From Tengunoibacter tsumagoiensis (GTDB lineage: Bacteria; Chloroflexota; Ktedonobacteria; Ktedonobacterales; Ktedonobacteraceae), in contig NZ_BIFR01000001.1 of NCBI RefSeq assembly GCF_003967535.1, positions 2,727,001 to 2,791,000 on the forward strand: DNA of 64,000 nt. The letters run 5' to 3'. The notes beneath the pieces were generated by a model. That model did no database searches. It was given only the letters and a program-made list of their open reading frames with translations, and was not told the origin of the DNA. This document shows positions 55,001 through 63,530 of the stretch, piece by piece; position 1 is the stretch's first letter, and each line of letters starts with the position of its first letter. A program made the translations under genes and the position numbers.

Positions 55001-55906
55001 GTGGCGCTTCCTCCCCATGCAGAAATGCAGGGGTACCCGCGCCACGAAATTCAGATGGAGTGTCGTGAACCGGGAGCTATTCGCGACGACGAGTTAGTTG
55101 CCTATTTCAATGGCGAGCCTACAAGGCCTGCCGTTTTTGAGCATCTAGCCCAATGTCAGGCCTGTTCATCCCGTCTGGCAACTTATCAACGAATAGAACT
55201 CAAACTTGTGAATACTCTGTATCGATGGGACTGTCCCTCGAGCCAGCTTCTCGGTGAATATCAGTTGGAGTTGCTTTCACCAGCACAGATGATAACTGTT
55301 CGACAGCATCTGGCTCAGTGCGTTCTCTGTTCTGCCGAAGCTGCCTCTTTATCGTCATTTCTTTCCTCTGATTCTCTGCTGGAGGAGAGGTCACAGCGTG
55401 CCTCTGCGCGCCCATCGGAGTTTTCTCTCGCCGCCATAGTGCCAACCTCGCACGTCATTCATGAGACGCAGCAAATGGTCAAGAATTGGCAGGAGAAAGT
55501 GAAGACGGCAGCAAGGCGGATTGTGGCAGAACTGATGCCTCTCCAGCCCGGTCTGGCCGGGGTACGCCATATCGCCAGCAAAGTAGAGCCATGGCCCCGA
55601 CGTTATCGAACTGAGAAGCTTCAGATCTTCTTGCAATTAAAGCAGGGAGCCTCACAAAGTGCCTCGTTACAGCTCCTTGGATTGGTCACTCATCAAGGGA
55701 CGAATCTGGGCTCTCTAGAAGGTGTTCACGTATGTCTTGTGCCAGTTGGTGCAGATACGAAAGCTCTGCACCAGCAAGCTATTGATGAGCTAGGAAATTT
55801 TGTGTTTACTGATCTCTCTCCAGCGATATATGAGCTTGAACTGCGCTTTTCCCAGGAGGTCGTGGTGATTGAGCAGCTTCCCATTCATTTTTATGGTGAA
55901 GAATAG
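55001..55906 (+). CDS. Zinc-finger (anti-sigma-like) protein with C-terminal beta-sandwich
   Basis: A protein of up to 301 aa. Two anti-sigma-type zinc motifs H-x3-C-x2-C are visible: HLAQCQAC (about 49-56) and HLAQCVLC (about 104-111). A linker follows, then a carboxypeptidase-regulatory-like beta-sandwich (LQLLGLVTHQGTNLGSLEGVHVCLVP... DELGNFVFTDLSPAIYELELRF). There is no membrane segment, so it is a soluble partner. It likely binds and restrains the ECF sigma encoded just upstream. The GTG at 55001 has AAAAGGAGG unusually close; ATGs at 55025 and 55055 are alternatives. The CHAT gene follows after 3 nt. Confidence 0.75.
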   Translation: MALPPHAEMQGYPRHEIQMECREPGAIRDDELVAYFNGEPTRPAVFEHLAQCQACSSRLATYQRIELKLVNTLYRWDCPSSQLLGEYQLELLSPAQMITVRQHLAQCVLCSAEAASLSSFLSSDSLLEERSQRASARPSEFSLAAIVPTSHVIHETQQMVKNWQEKVKTAARRIVAELMPLQPGLAGVRHIASKVEPWPRRYRTEKLQIFLQLKQGASQSASLQLLGLVTHQGTNLGSLEGVHVCLVPVGADTKALHQQAIDELGNFVFTDLSPAIYELELRFSQEVVVIEQLPIHFYGEE

Positions 55907-55909
55907 CCT

Positions 55910-58876
55910 ATGACCCCGCAGGAATTATTGGCAGAGCTGGTTGGAGCAAATGAAGAGCAGGGACGGCGTCTGCTTGTAAAATATGTGCCACAATTAAGTG
56001 AAGTGGCACAGGCCCGTTTAGGAAGCAGTATTAAGCGCGAGGCTGATCGCCTGTGGAATACGGAGGAGCGGCGTTCATTTATCCTTGCAGGGTATCTGAT
56101 GACGCTGGGCGAATTGACGCAGCAACGCGTCTATCAGGCCTGGGGACTTATGGCCCGTGGCGATGCCTTGCGCCGTATGGATCGCGATCAAGAGGCTCTT
56201 CCTTTTCTGGATGCAGCTGGAGAGGAGTTTCTGGCTCTTCAGGATGAGGTTGGCTGGGCAAGGACACGTATTGGGCGTATAAATGCGTGTTTGCGCCTGA
56301 ATAGGACGACAGAAGCATTGCGTGATGCGAGGCAGGCGAGAGAGGTCTTTCTGCGCCATGGTAAGCTTCAGCGCGTTGGACAGGTTGATGTGAGTGCAGC
56401 TATTATTTATTTTGAGTTAGGGCAGTATGTTCGCGCATTGCACCTGTTTGATCGAGCCATTGAAGCATATAGCATGCATGGCGAGAGGGTTGATCTGCAT
56501 ATTGCGCGTGCAAGAGGGAATAAAGCGCTGGTCCTTGCGGCGATGGGGCGCTTTCACGAGGCTGCTGCTTTGCATCAGCAGGCCTGTGAGACATTCAGGC
56601 TTTATGGGGAACGCGAGGAGATCTCTGTTGCTCGTGAAGAGTTAAACATTGCCGATGGTGCAGTCGCGCAGGGTCATTATAGTCAGGCCTTACAGCTCTA
56701 TCGCCATAGCCGGGCACTTTTTTATAAGCATGCAATGCCTGAGGCTGCTGCCGAAGTAGCTCAACAGATCTGTATCTGCCTTCTTCGGCTTAATCGTCTC
56801 AAAGAAGCCTCAGAGATTGCTCAAGAGATCGTCCAATTTTTTCGCACCCAGCCTGAGCAACGGCATAATCTGGCCCGTTCACTGATGCTTCAGGCAGATA
56901 TTACCGCCCGTAAGCAGAGCTTTGATGGTGCAGCAGACATGTTAGACGAAGCTATTGTCTTGTTGGAAGAAGGAGGCTTTGGACGTTTAGCGCTCCTGGC
57001 CCGTTTGCGGCGCGCAGAATTGAGGTTTTCTTGCCTTCTTCTGGAACAAAGCGAGCAAGAGGCTGACTATGTGGCTGAAGTGTTTGCGGAGAGAGGTGAT
57101 TCACCTTATTTAGCTCGGGCACTTTTGCTACAAGCGCGTATTGCTGAAGCGAGGCAACGACCTCTGATTGCTCTGGATCTCTGCCATCTGGCGTTAGATA
57201 TTGCAAAAGGCCAGGATCTTTTAGATCTGACCTATTGTTGTGAGATGCTCCTGGGTCAGATTGTCGAGCAGCAAGGCGATCTGGTAGAAGCCGAAGCAGC
57301 CTATGAACGTGCGATACAGTGCATTGATAAAGTTCAGAGCCGCCTCATTTTAGATGAGCGCACCAGTTTTTTAGAGGATAAAGGCGGAATCTATCAACGT
57401 GCAATACTATTGGCGTTGCGCAATGAGAAGATCTCCCTGGCCTTTACCTATGTAGAGAAGGCAAAGTCCCGTGTATTAGGCGATTATTTGCGTAATAATA
57501 TCGACATTCGGCTGCGAACAGATGGAGCCACGAGCGAACCTCTTCTAGAGGATCTGGCTCGTTTACGCGCAGAGCAGGCCTGGTTTAGTTCAATTGTCTA
57601 TCAGACGGAAGACGAAGCGGCTCTTAGCGATACTGCTCTTATGCGGCGACAGGCCATGGGTCCTCTCAAGGCTCGCCATGAATTGCAGCAGCGCGAACAA
57701 AAAATTGAGCAACTGGTTATTCAACTACAAAAACCTGCCAGTGGTTCTATCACTGTAAGTCCAGATCTCTTCTGGCTCAAACTACCACAATCTATTCTCG
57801 CTCAGGAGCTCACTGCCGATACACTTCTCCTGGAATACTATCTTTCTGGAACGGATATCTACATCTTTCAAATGTACCAGGGTCAGACCCGGATCACAAC
57901 TGTTCCTGATAGTGTCCCGCAGTTAGAGCGTCTCCTCTCTTTATGGAGTACAAATCTGGAACTGGCCACCCAATTGTTGGGAGACTCCGACCAGATGCAG
58001 AGTTTTCCGCCAGTAATGGAGAATGCTCAGGGGCTCCTGTTCCATCTCTATCAACTTTTAATGGAACCAGTGGCATCAGCTTTAGAGCAGAGCGGGAAGG
58101 TAATTATTGTTCCTTATGGAATGCTGCATTATCTACCGTTTCATTGCCTCTTTGATGGAAAACACTTTCTTATAGAGCAAAAAGAATGTTCTTACCTGCC
58201 AGCGGCTGCACTGTTGGATATTTGTCGACAGCGTGGTGAACGGGTGCGGGTTAGCGCTGACGAGTTACAGAGATCACTTGTAGTAGGTTTCTCTCAAGGA
58301 GGCCGGTTACCGCATGTTCTACAGGAAGCACAGGTCGTTTCGCAGCTCCTGGGTGCTCACTGTGCATTAAACGAACAGGCAACCGCTGATCTCCTCTGGA
58401 AAGAGGCTGCGCAGAGCCCGCTTGTCCATATTGCGGCTCACGGTCAATTTCGTCTGGATGCCCCTAATTTTTCATCAATCAAGCTTGCAGATCGTGCACT
58501 CAGCACAATAGATGTCTTTAACCTGACGCTGTCCGCCTGCTCATTGGTTGTATTAAGTGCTTGTGAGACTGGTCGGGCCGTGATTGGGGGCGTTGATGAA
58601 GTCATGGGGCTTGGTCGTGGCTTTCTGTATGCCGGGGCTGCCTCGCTCCTGTCTACGCTATGGAAGGTTGAAGATGCCAGCACAGCCGAGCTCATGGAGA
58701 TGTTTTATCGGGCCATCCTCGCAGGAAAGAGCAAAGCCACGGCCCTGGCAGAAGCTCAGCGGCAATTTATCGTCAATGCTCGTCAATCTGGCTGGCCATC
58801 GCGCTGCCATCCCTATTTCTGGGCAGCTTTTCAGTTGATTGGTGATGTTGGCCCGGTGCGAAAGGGTGACTGCTAA
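55910..58876 (+). CDS. TPR-CHAT caspase-like protease
   Basis: A 988-aa protein. Residues about 40-480 are helical TPR repeats (for example QYVRALHLFDRAIEAYSMHGE, HYSQALQLYRHSRALFYKHAM). A coiled segment follows, then a C-terminal CHAT domain (about 620-980). The catalytic dyad is intact: His844 in HIAAHGQF and Cys885 in VVLSACETG, followed by GLGRGFLYAGAASLLSTLW. CHAT proteins are caspase-relative cysteine proteases. Its start lies 3 nt after the zinc-finger gene, so the two are translationally linked. Cleavage of the zinc-finger or sigma partner is a reasonable inference but is not shown. Confidence 0.92.
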   Translation: MTPQELLAELVGANEEQGRRLLVKYVPQLSEVAQARLGSSIKREADRLWNTEERRSFILAGYLMTLGELTQQRVYQAWGLMARGDALRRMDRDQEALPFLDAAGEEFLALQDEVGWARTRIGRINACLRLNRTTEALRDARQAREVFLRHGKLQRVGQVDVSAAIIYFELGQYVRALHLFDRAIEAYSMHGERVDLHIARARGNKALVLAAMGRFHEAAALHQQACETFRLYGEREEISVAREELNIADGAVAQGHYSQALQLYRHSRALFYKHAMPEAAAEVAQQICICLLRLNRLKEASEIAQEIVQFFRTQPEQRHNLARSLMLQADITARKQSFDGAADMLDEAIVLLEEGGFGRLALLARLRRAELRFSCLLLEQSEQEADYVAEVFAERGDSPYLARALLLQARIAEARQRPLIALDLCHLALDIAKGQDLLDLTYCCEMLLGQIVEQQGDLVEAEAAYERAIQCIDKVQSRLILDERTSFLEDKGGIYQRAILLALRNEKISLAFTYVEKAKSRVLGDYLRNNIDIRLRTDGATSEPLLEDLARLRAEQAWFSSIVYQTEDEAALSDTALMRRQAMGPLKARHELQQREQKIEQLVIQLQKPASGSITVSPDLFWLKLPQSILAQELTADTLLLEYYLSGTDIYIFQMYQGQTRITTVPDSVPQLERLLSLWSTNLELATQLLGDSDQMQSFPPVMENAQGLLFHLYQLLMEPVASALEQSGKVIIVPYGMLHYLPFHCLFDGKHFLIEQKECSYLPAAALLDICRQRGERVRVSADELQRSLVVGFSQGGRLPHVLQEAQVVSQLLGAHCALNEQATADLLWKEAAQSPLVHIAAHGQFRLDAPNFSSIKLADRALSTIDVFNLTLSACSLVVLSACETGRAVIGGVDEVMGLGRGFLYAGAASLLSTLWKVEDASTAELMEMFYRAILAGKSKATALAEAQRQFIVNARQSGWPSRCHPYFWAAFQLIGDVGPVRKGDC

Positions 58877-58960
58877 AGATTGTATCCTCTTCTGTTTTGA
58901 GGAACGTACTCTATCTATAAAGATAAGCTATGTTTCATATCTGGTTATGAGAGGATTATT

Positions 58961-59773
58961 ATGCAGAATGTGACTCATCCTAAAAGCATACAGAAGCCAA
59001 CCTCTTCCACAACTGCGGGGGGAGAAGATCGGCAGGATGCACAAAGACGGCATCGAATAGAAGTTCCTATCTGGTGGACCGTCTTATGTGTGTTTCTTAT
59101 CTCATGTGTTGTGATTCGCTTTCATCCTGATCCCTATCCTGTTGATCTGGAGGCGACACATTTTGCGCAGGGATTTCGCCCCTGGCCCTGGTTCTGGTCG
59201 GTCGTTAATTTCCCAAGTACTTTGAATGATCCTATTCCTTCGGCCATTAATCTCGTGGGTTGGAGCCTTTTTATGGTGTTGATGGGATTGATTTTCTGGC
59301 TACGGAAGCATTCACCTCTTGTCTGGCTTCAGTCGGGCATCTTTCTTATCTTGACCGTGATGAGTTCGGCTGGTCTGAATGTTGTGTTGGACGAGCTTAT
59401 TGCACGACCACGACCAGATCCACATAAATATGCGATTCATCTTTATACACCGCTTGTCCCGTTTCCTACCTATCCCTCAGGACATACGGAGCATGATATT
59501 GCCTTTTATGGGTTCTTGCTGTACCTGAGTTGTTTGAAGGCGGTGCGAGAATGGCGCTATCGCTGGCTCCTGCTGCCACTTCAGATCTATGCAGTCTTTG
59601 ATATTCTTATGATTGGGTACTCTCGCATTGTTGAGGGCGATCACTGGTTTACTGACGTAATGGGAGGATATGTAGAGGGTGCAATCTACCTCTTCTTCTT
59701 TATCTTTCTCTATCGTTGGACGACGACAAAGCTTGCTGAGCGCCGTAGCCATCAAAAGTTGATCGCTCATTAA
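58961..59773 (+). CDS. PAP2-family membrane phosphatase
   Basis: A 270-aa integral membrane protein with about five to six helices. The three PAP2 motifs are present: RPRPDPHKY (K/R-x-x-RP type), PSGHTEHD, and SRIVEGDHWFTDVMGG with the catalytic His. It probably dephosphorylates lipid phosphates or undecaprenyl diphosphate at the membrane. It follows the CHAT gene by 84 nt and may have its own promoter. Confidence 0.92.
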   Translation: MQNVTHPKSIQKPTSSTTAGGEDRQDAQRRHRIEVPIWWTVLCVFLISCVVIRFHPDPYPVDLEATHFAQGFRPWPWFWSVVNFPSTLNDPIPSAINLVGWSLFMVLMGLIFWLRKHSPLVWLQSGIFLILTVMSSAGLNVVLDELIARPRPDPHKYAIHLYTPLVPFPTYPSGHTEHDIAFYGFLLYLSCLKAVREWRYRWLLLPLQIYAVFDILMIGYSRIVEGDHWFTDVMGGYVEGAIYLFFFIFLYRWTTTKLAERRSHQKLIAH

Positions 59774-60130
59774 GCGCTTCCCCCTGCGCACCCGATGCGA
59801 GCATTGATCTTTTTTGCATAAATACTGCGAACAGATCTGGGCTGGCGCTTCAAGATTTTGTCAGTCAGACGAAAACGGAGTATATAGAAGAGGTACAAAG
59901 AAAAATGTGAGTAGCCGCAGGGATAGACCCTGGCAGGCTACTTTCTATATATGTATCTATTTACTAAAAAGAGAACGATTTATGCTTCAGGTAATTCAGC
60001 AAAGAGTTGTTTTATGATGTATAATTTATCCGCAAAGGTACATATCAGGGCCTTAATATCACCTGATTTGGTGAGGGGAAGGAACCTCTTTGGTGTGAGT
60101 AAGAATCTACTCCAAAAGGGGGGAAGACAG
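59774..60130. other. Region between PAP2 and the response regulator
   Basis: Holds a terminator (59910-59945) and a TATAAT at about 60021 that could serve the regulator gene, without a clear -35. The regulator frame stays open upstream to 59951, but the ribosome site is at 60117-60126. Confidence 0.5.
59910..59945 (+). terminator. Two-tier hairpin terminator after PAP2
   Basis: Outer stem AGTAGCC/GGCTACT (59910-59916 with 59936-59942) and inner stem CAGGG/CCCTG (59918-59922 with 59928-59932), followed by TTCT. Confidence 0.65.
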
Positions 60131-60769
60131 ATGGCCATTCAGGTCTTACTTGTAGATGATCATAGTCTTGTACGCGAGGGCGTTCGGCGTTTCTTAAGTC
60201 GTGATCCTGAGTTAAAAGTGATTGGAGAGGCAGCCAATGGAGAAGAAGCTATCAGAAAAGCCCGAGACCTGCGCCCGGACGTGATCTTATTGGACCTTTT
60301 ATTGCCAGATATGGATGGTATTGTGGTTACCTCCGTCCTTCATACAGAACTGCCAGAGATTCAGGTGATTATTCTCACAAGTGTACTGGAAGAGAGCTCA
60401 CTTATGAGCGTCATGAGGGCTGGAGCGATTGGCTATCTTCTGAAAGATGCCCAGGCAGCCGATCTCAGGCAGGCAGTAAAAGGGGCGGCGGCTGGACAGA
60501 TACAGATCTCTGCTCAAGCCTCAGCCTGTCTCTTACGAGAGGTTCGGGCACTGGAAGGCCCTGATCCCCTGACGGTTCGTGAGACAGATGTCCTGAGATT
60601 ATTGGCTCAAGGGTATTCTAATAAAGAGATTGTGAGCCTTCTCCATATTTCTGAAGATACCGTAAAAACTCATGTTCGTCATGTCCTTGCAAAGCTCGGT
60701 GTTCGTAGCCGTACTCAGGCAACGCTTGCAGCCATGCGTCTTGGGCTGGTTCCTCTTGCATCTCCTTAG
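60131..60769 (+). CDS. NarL/FixJ-type response regulator
   Basis: A 212-aa two-component regulator. The receiver has D9/D10, the phosphoacceptor Asp55 (VILLDLLLPDMDG), the Thr/Ser switch in ILTS and K in LLKDAQAAD. The C-terminal LuxR-type helix-turn-helix is intact (LTVRETDVLRLLAQGYSNKEIVSLLHISEDTVKTHVRHVLAKLGV). The start at 60131 has a GGGGGG-rich ribosome site. The cognate kinase follows 107 nt downstream. Confidence 0.95.
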   Translation: MAIQVLLVDDHSLVREGVRRFLSRDPELKVIGEAANGEEAIRKARDLRPDVILLDLLLPDMDGIVVTSVLHTELPEIQVIILTSVLEESSLMSVMRAGAIGYLLKDAQAADLRQAVKGAAAGQIQISAQASACLLREVRALEGPDPLTVRETDVLRLLAQGYSNKEIVSLLHISEDTVKTHVRHVLAKLGVRSRTQATLAAMRLGLVPLASP

Positions 60770-60876
60770 ATCTCCTTCTTCTGCCTCCTTGCTCGGCTCT
60801 GTCAGACATATACGCTCTTTCTTTTGTAATGACATTTATAACTGTTTTGGCGCTAAACTGAATTGAGAGGTTATCG

Positions 60877-61785
60877 ATGCATGCTGATCATCCCCATCAG
60901 CCTTCGTTGCTACCAGAGCTAATGACCTTTTTTGATCATCTCTACGAGCGTTATTGCCATGGAAGTGGCCTCAAAGCACAGATCTCACCCATAGAGGCGC
61001 AGGCTATGACGCAGCGAGAGGTACAGGCTAGGCTGCACCAGGCGCAACCAGAGCCGCTTGCTCAAGAACCATGGGCGCAGATGCTCTATCAAACCATGGC
61101 GGAGCTGGTGCGTCAGAATGAAAAGTTGCAGCAAGAAAATACACTCTTACATTTAGAGAGAGAGAAAGCTCACTCCGCTAGCATGCAAAGTGAGTACCAG
61201 CATCTTCTTCGTGAATTACATGACGCGATTATTCCAGCTTTTTATTGCATCGAGCTTGATGCTCAGAGCGCCCTGGCCTTCTGTAATAACGATGCTTCAT
61301 ATGAAGTTCAACCTCTCTTACAAGGAATTGTTGAACAGGCAAATACTGGCTTGACAGAGGCAAGAGCACTTATTCTTGATCAGCATCCAGCCATTTTGGA
61401 GCGTGAAGGTCTCCTTGTGGCGATCAGCCGTCTGGCACGATTTCAAGCGCTTCGAAGTAGAATTGCCTTTACATTGGATCTGGAGCAAGAGCCAGAAATA
61501 CCACTCCATCAAAAATGTGCGCTTTATCGTATTACTTCGGAAGCAATCCATAATGCTCTGAAGCATGCGCAAGCTACAAGTATCTCAGTATCTGTAGAAC
61601 TCATCGCGGGTCATGGTACCTTAACCATTCAGGATGATGGAAAAGGATTTGATGGAGAGCAGATCGCGTCTCATAGCTTTGGGCTCCGCTCTATGCGTGC
61701 ACGCGCTGAGGCCTGTGGTGCACAAATATCAATCCAGAGTATGCCAGGGCAGGGCTGTATGATCACCGTCATTTTTCCTATTTGA
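60877..61785 (+). CDS. Cytoplasmic HisKA_3-type histidine kinase
   Basis: A 302-aa sensor kinase. A helical N-terminus (1-105) with no membrane segment and no recognised sensor domain is followed by the dimerisation helix with His115 (LLRELHDAIIPAF) and an ATPase domain with the N box EAIHNALKHA and the G1 box DDGKGFDG. It ends with GCMITVIFPI. It pairs with the NarL-type regulator just upstream. The input is presumably cytoplasmic or through another protein; the nearby dCache sensor without output is one candidate partner. GAGAGG precedes the ATG. Confidence 0.93.
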   Translation: MHADHPHQPSLLPELMTFFDHLYERYCHGSGLKAQISPIEAQAMTQREVQARLHQAQPEPLAQEPWAQMLYQTMAELVRQNEKLQQENTLLHLEREKAHSASMQSEYQHLLRELHDAIIPAFYCIELDAQSALAFCNNDASYEVQPLLQGIVEQANTGLTEARALILDQHPAILEREGLLVAISRLARFQALRSRIAFTLDLEQEPEIPLHQKCALYRITSEAIHNALKHAQATSISVSVELIAGHGTLTIQDDGKGFDGEQIASHSFGLRSMRARAEACGAQISIQSMPGQGCMITVIFPI

Positions 61786-61795
61786 CTCCTCTCCA

Positions 61796-62509
61796 TTAGT
61801 TTGGTGAGAAGAGATCCGGCACATTGAGATTGTAGAGTTCGGATGAGAGATATTCCAACAGAAGCAGAAATTGTAAAAGATCTTTATCATTATCCGGTGC
61901 AACCGTGAGCACTGGAATCCGTGAACGTCTGGTCAGTGTAGAGAGAAAAGGGGTAACCCCTTTAAAAATGTCGCTGGCCGTGAGTGGATGCTCAAAAGCT
62001 CCTTGAGTACTCAGTGCAGTCGTAGAGAGAAGGTTGAGGAAGCTTGCGTGGCGGGCCTCCAATCCCAGAATGGTGGCGACTTTATTTCCTATGTCCGAAG
62101 AATGTGCCCGTGATAGGCAAAGAAGATAGGCCCCCACATTAATCTCCTTTAATTTCAGCGCTATGGAGATCAAGTCATTGATGGTTGGTTGTTTAAGATG
62201 CTGAAAGGCTGGCCGTTCTAGTGGAGAATTGCCTGTAGACTGAATGAGTGAGCGGAGGAAGGTGATATGAAGATTCTCATCATTCATAATCTCGGTGAAG
62301 AGCAGTTGCAGATCACTCTTGTCATGAATTGGAAACTGCTGTAATTCATGTTGATCTGACGAGAGCTCTTTTTTCTCCACACTATTATCAGTAGAACGGT
62401 TGCAGGAAGCTAAAAAACCAAGAGAGGTAAAGATGGCGGCACTTACTACTTGCCTGCGTCCTGTAGAAGCTAGCTTCATGCATGAAGCAGGAAGAAGGAC
62501 CTTTCTCAT
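61796..62509 (-). CDS. Ferritin-like-domain lipoprotein (Ferritin_2 type)
   Basis: A 237-aa exported protein. The N-terminus carries GRRQVVSAAIFTSLGFLASC: twin arginines, a hydrophobic run and a lipobox Cys near residue 36, so it is likely a Tat-exported lipoprotein. The rest matches the Ferritin_2/desiccation-associated family (NDENLHITFLRSLIQ; LKEINVGAYLLCLSRAHS; ILGLEARHASFLNLL). Di-iron function is uncertain. GGAG lies 7 nt before the ATG at 62509. Confidence 0.8.
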   Translation of the reverse strand: MRKVLLPASCMKLASTGRRQVVSAAIFTSLGFLASCNRSTDNSVEKKELSSDQHELQQFPIHDKSDLQLLFTEIMNDENLHITFLRSLIQSTGNSPLERPAFQHLKQPTINDLISIALKLKEINVGAYLLCLSRAHSSDIGNKVATILGLEARHASFLNLLSTTALSTQGAFEHPLTASDIFKGVTPFLSTLTRRSRIPVLTVAPDNDKDLLQFLLLLEYLSSELYNLNVPDLFSPN

Positions 62510-62612
62510 CTCCCATCTCCTTCTAACGCGATCTTACTAAAGAGCGAACGGTACCATGCTCTTCTGCTTATTCACATCTGGTTAGTAGTAGTATACGGAA
62601 ATGGAGGAATGA

Positions 62613-62644
62613 TATATGCATATAGAGGGTATATGCATATATAC
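62613..62644 (-). promoter_or_regulatory. Twin TATATGCATATA palindromes
   Basis: The 12-bp self-complementary sequence TATATGCATATA occurs at 62614-62625 and 62631-62642, 17 bp centre to centre. On the minus strand they lie just upstream of a TATACT (around 62594) that could be the -10 of the ferritin-like gene, so they look like an operator. Confidence 0.6.
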
Positions 62645-62693
62645 GCTGACCTCTGCTTTTCAGGAAATGGAAAGGCAATGTGCCTGAAAAATG

Positions 62694-63086
62694 TCAGGGG
62701 AGAAGATGTTGTGAGAGAAGAAAAGCACTAAAATTAGCAACGCTTTCCACATCGCCTTCATCCAGGAGATTAACAATGCGTTTAACCACCGTACGACGAG
62801 GTTGGCCTGGGCCAGGAATACTGAAGCCAATAACACTGGTCACCTGTGGCTCTCGTTCGCGGCGAATCGCCTCAGCCATTAATTCAAGCAGCTCATCTAA
62901 ATGAAGCTCCAGGGAACTGGCCAGACTTTCTAAGACCTTCCCCGACGGATATTTTTGGCCGCGCTCGATCTCACCCACATAAATTTCAGAGAGTCCAGCC
63001 TTATCGGCGAGCTCTTTCATCGTAAGTCGGCGATCCAGCCGTTCTTGCCGAATAACTTTGCCAATAGTTTCTTGTAGATCAGCCAT
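62694..63086 (-). CDS. XRE-family transcriptional regulator
   Basis: A 130-aa DNA-binding protein. The helix-turn-helix spans about residues 8-62 (IGKVIRQERLDRRLTMKELADKAGLSEIYVGEIERGQKYPSGKVLESLASSL), and a C-terminal part (about 80-130) ends in a helix that may dimerise. GGAAGGAG precedes the ATG. It is divergent from the DUF4177 and clpP genes, and two matched palindromes lie in the shared intergenic region. XRE repressors next to clp genes recall ClgR-type control, although this protein is shorter. Confidence 0.92.
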   Translation of the reverse strand: MADLQETIGKVIRQERLDRRLTMKELADKAGLSEIYVGEIERGQKYPSGKVLESLASSLELHLDELLELMAEAIRREREPQVTSVIGFSIPGPGQPRRTVVKRIVNLLDEGDVESVANFSAFLLSQHLLP

Positions 63087-63103
63087 AGAGAAAGCTCCTT
63101 CCT

Positions 63104-63146
63104 ATGCTCTAAGCATTGCTTACCAAAAAAGACATGCTAACAGCAT
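63104..63146. promoter_or_regulatory. Two ATGCT-N3-AGCAT palindromes in the divergent promoter
   Basis: ATGCT-CTA-AGCAT at 63104-63116 and ATGCT-AAC-AGCAT at 63134-63146 are 30 bp apart centre to centre (about three helical turns). They are likely operators for the adjacent XRE regulator acting on its own gene and on the downstream DUF4177-clpP genes. Confidence 0.75.
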
Positions 63147-63177
63147 AGATTATCTCTGTGAGTATACGCTATGGGCA

Positions 63178-63186
63178 TGCTATATT
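63178..63186 (+). promoter_or_regulatory. Extended -10 promoter of the DUF4177-clpP genes
   Basis: TGC plus TATATT (hexamer 63181-63186), 54 nt upstream of the ATG; no good -35, consistent with a regulated promoter. Confidence 0.5.
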
Positions 63187-63239
63187 CAAGACATCAAGAA
63201 AATATAGTTCAGGTGAACAAAAAGAAGGAGAATGATCAC

Positions 63240-63512
63240 ATGTTTATTGTACAACATTCGCGTGCGGCGCAGGGAGAACAGCATTCGCCAGCCTTTATTC
63301 CTATGGTTTATGATCATGTGGCGGCAGAGCCAACACGTTGGGAATATCATATTCTGACCATTGATAGCAAAGAACAGCATCTGCCTATTGCAGAGACATT
63401 GAATACATTGGGTGTGGAAGGGTGGCTTTTGGTAAGCCTTCTCGATGAACGTGTCAGTCAGCAGGGTTCATTGCTTCATTACTACTTTGTTCGCCAGGCT
63501 CAGGTCGCCTGA
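63240..63512 (+). CDS. DUF4177-like small protein
   Basis: A 90-aa protein whose core (TRWEYHILTID... IAETLNTLGVEGWLLVSLLDE) matches the DUF4177 pattern of a strand, helix and EGWxLV strand. Function unknown. GAAGGAG lies 9 nt before the ATG at 63240. It is 18 nt upstream of clpP, so cotranscribed, and lies opposite the XRE regulator gene. Confidence 0.75.
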   Translation: MFIVQHSRAAQGEQHSPAFIPMVYDHVAAEPTRWEYHILTIDSKEQHLPIAETLNTLGVEGWLLVSLLDERVSQQGSLLHYYFVRQAQVA

Positions 63513-63530
63513 TAGAAAAGGAGAGATTCG

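Noticed and set aside
54876..55097. A 73-codon reading frame between the sigma and zinc-finger genes
   Set aside because: Its sequence is the residual end of a tnpB-type element and runs out of frame into the zinc-finger gene; not a gene of its own.
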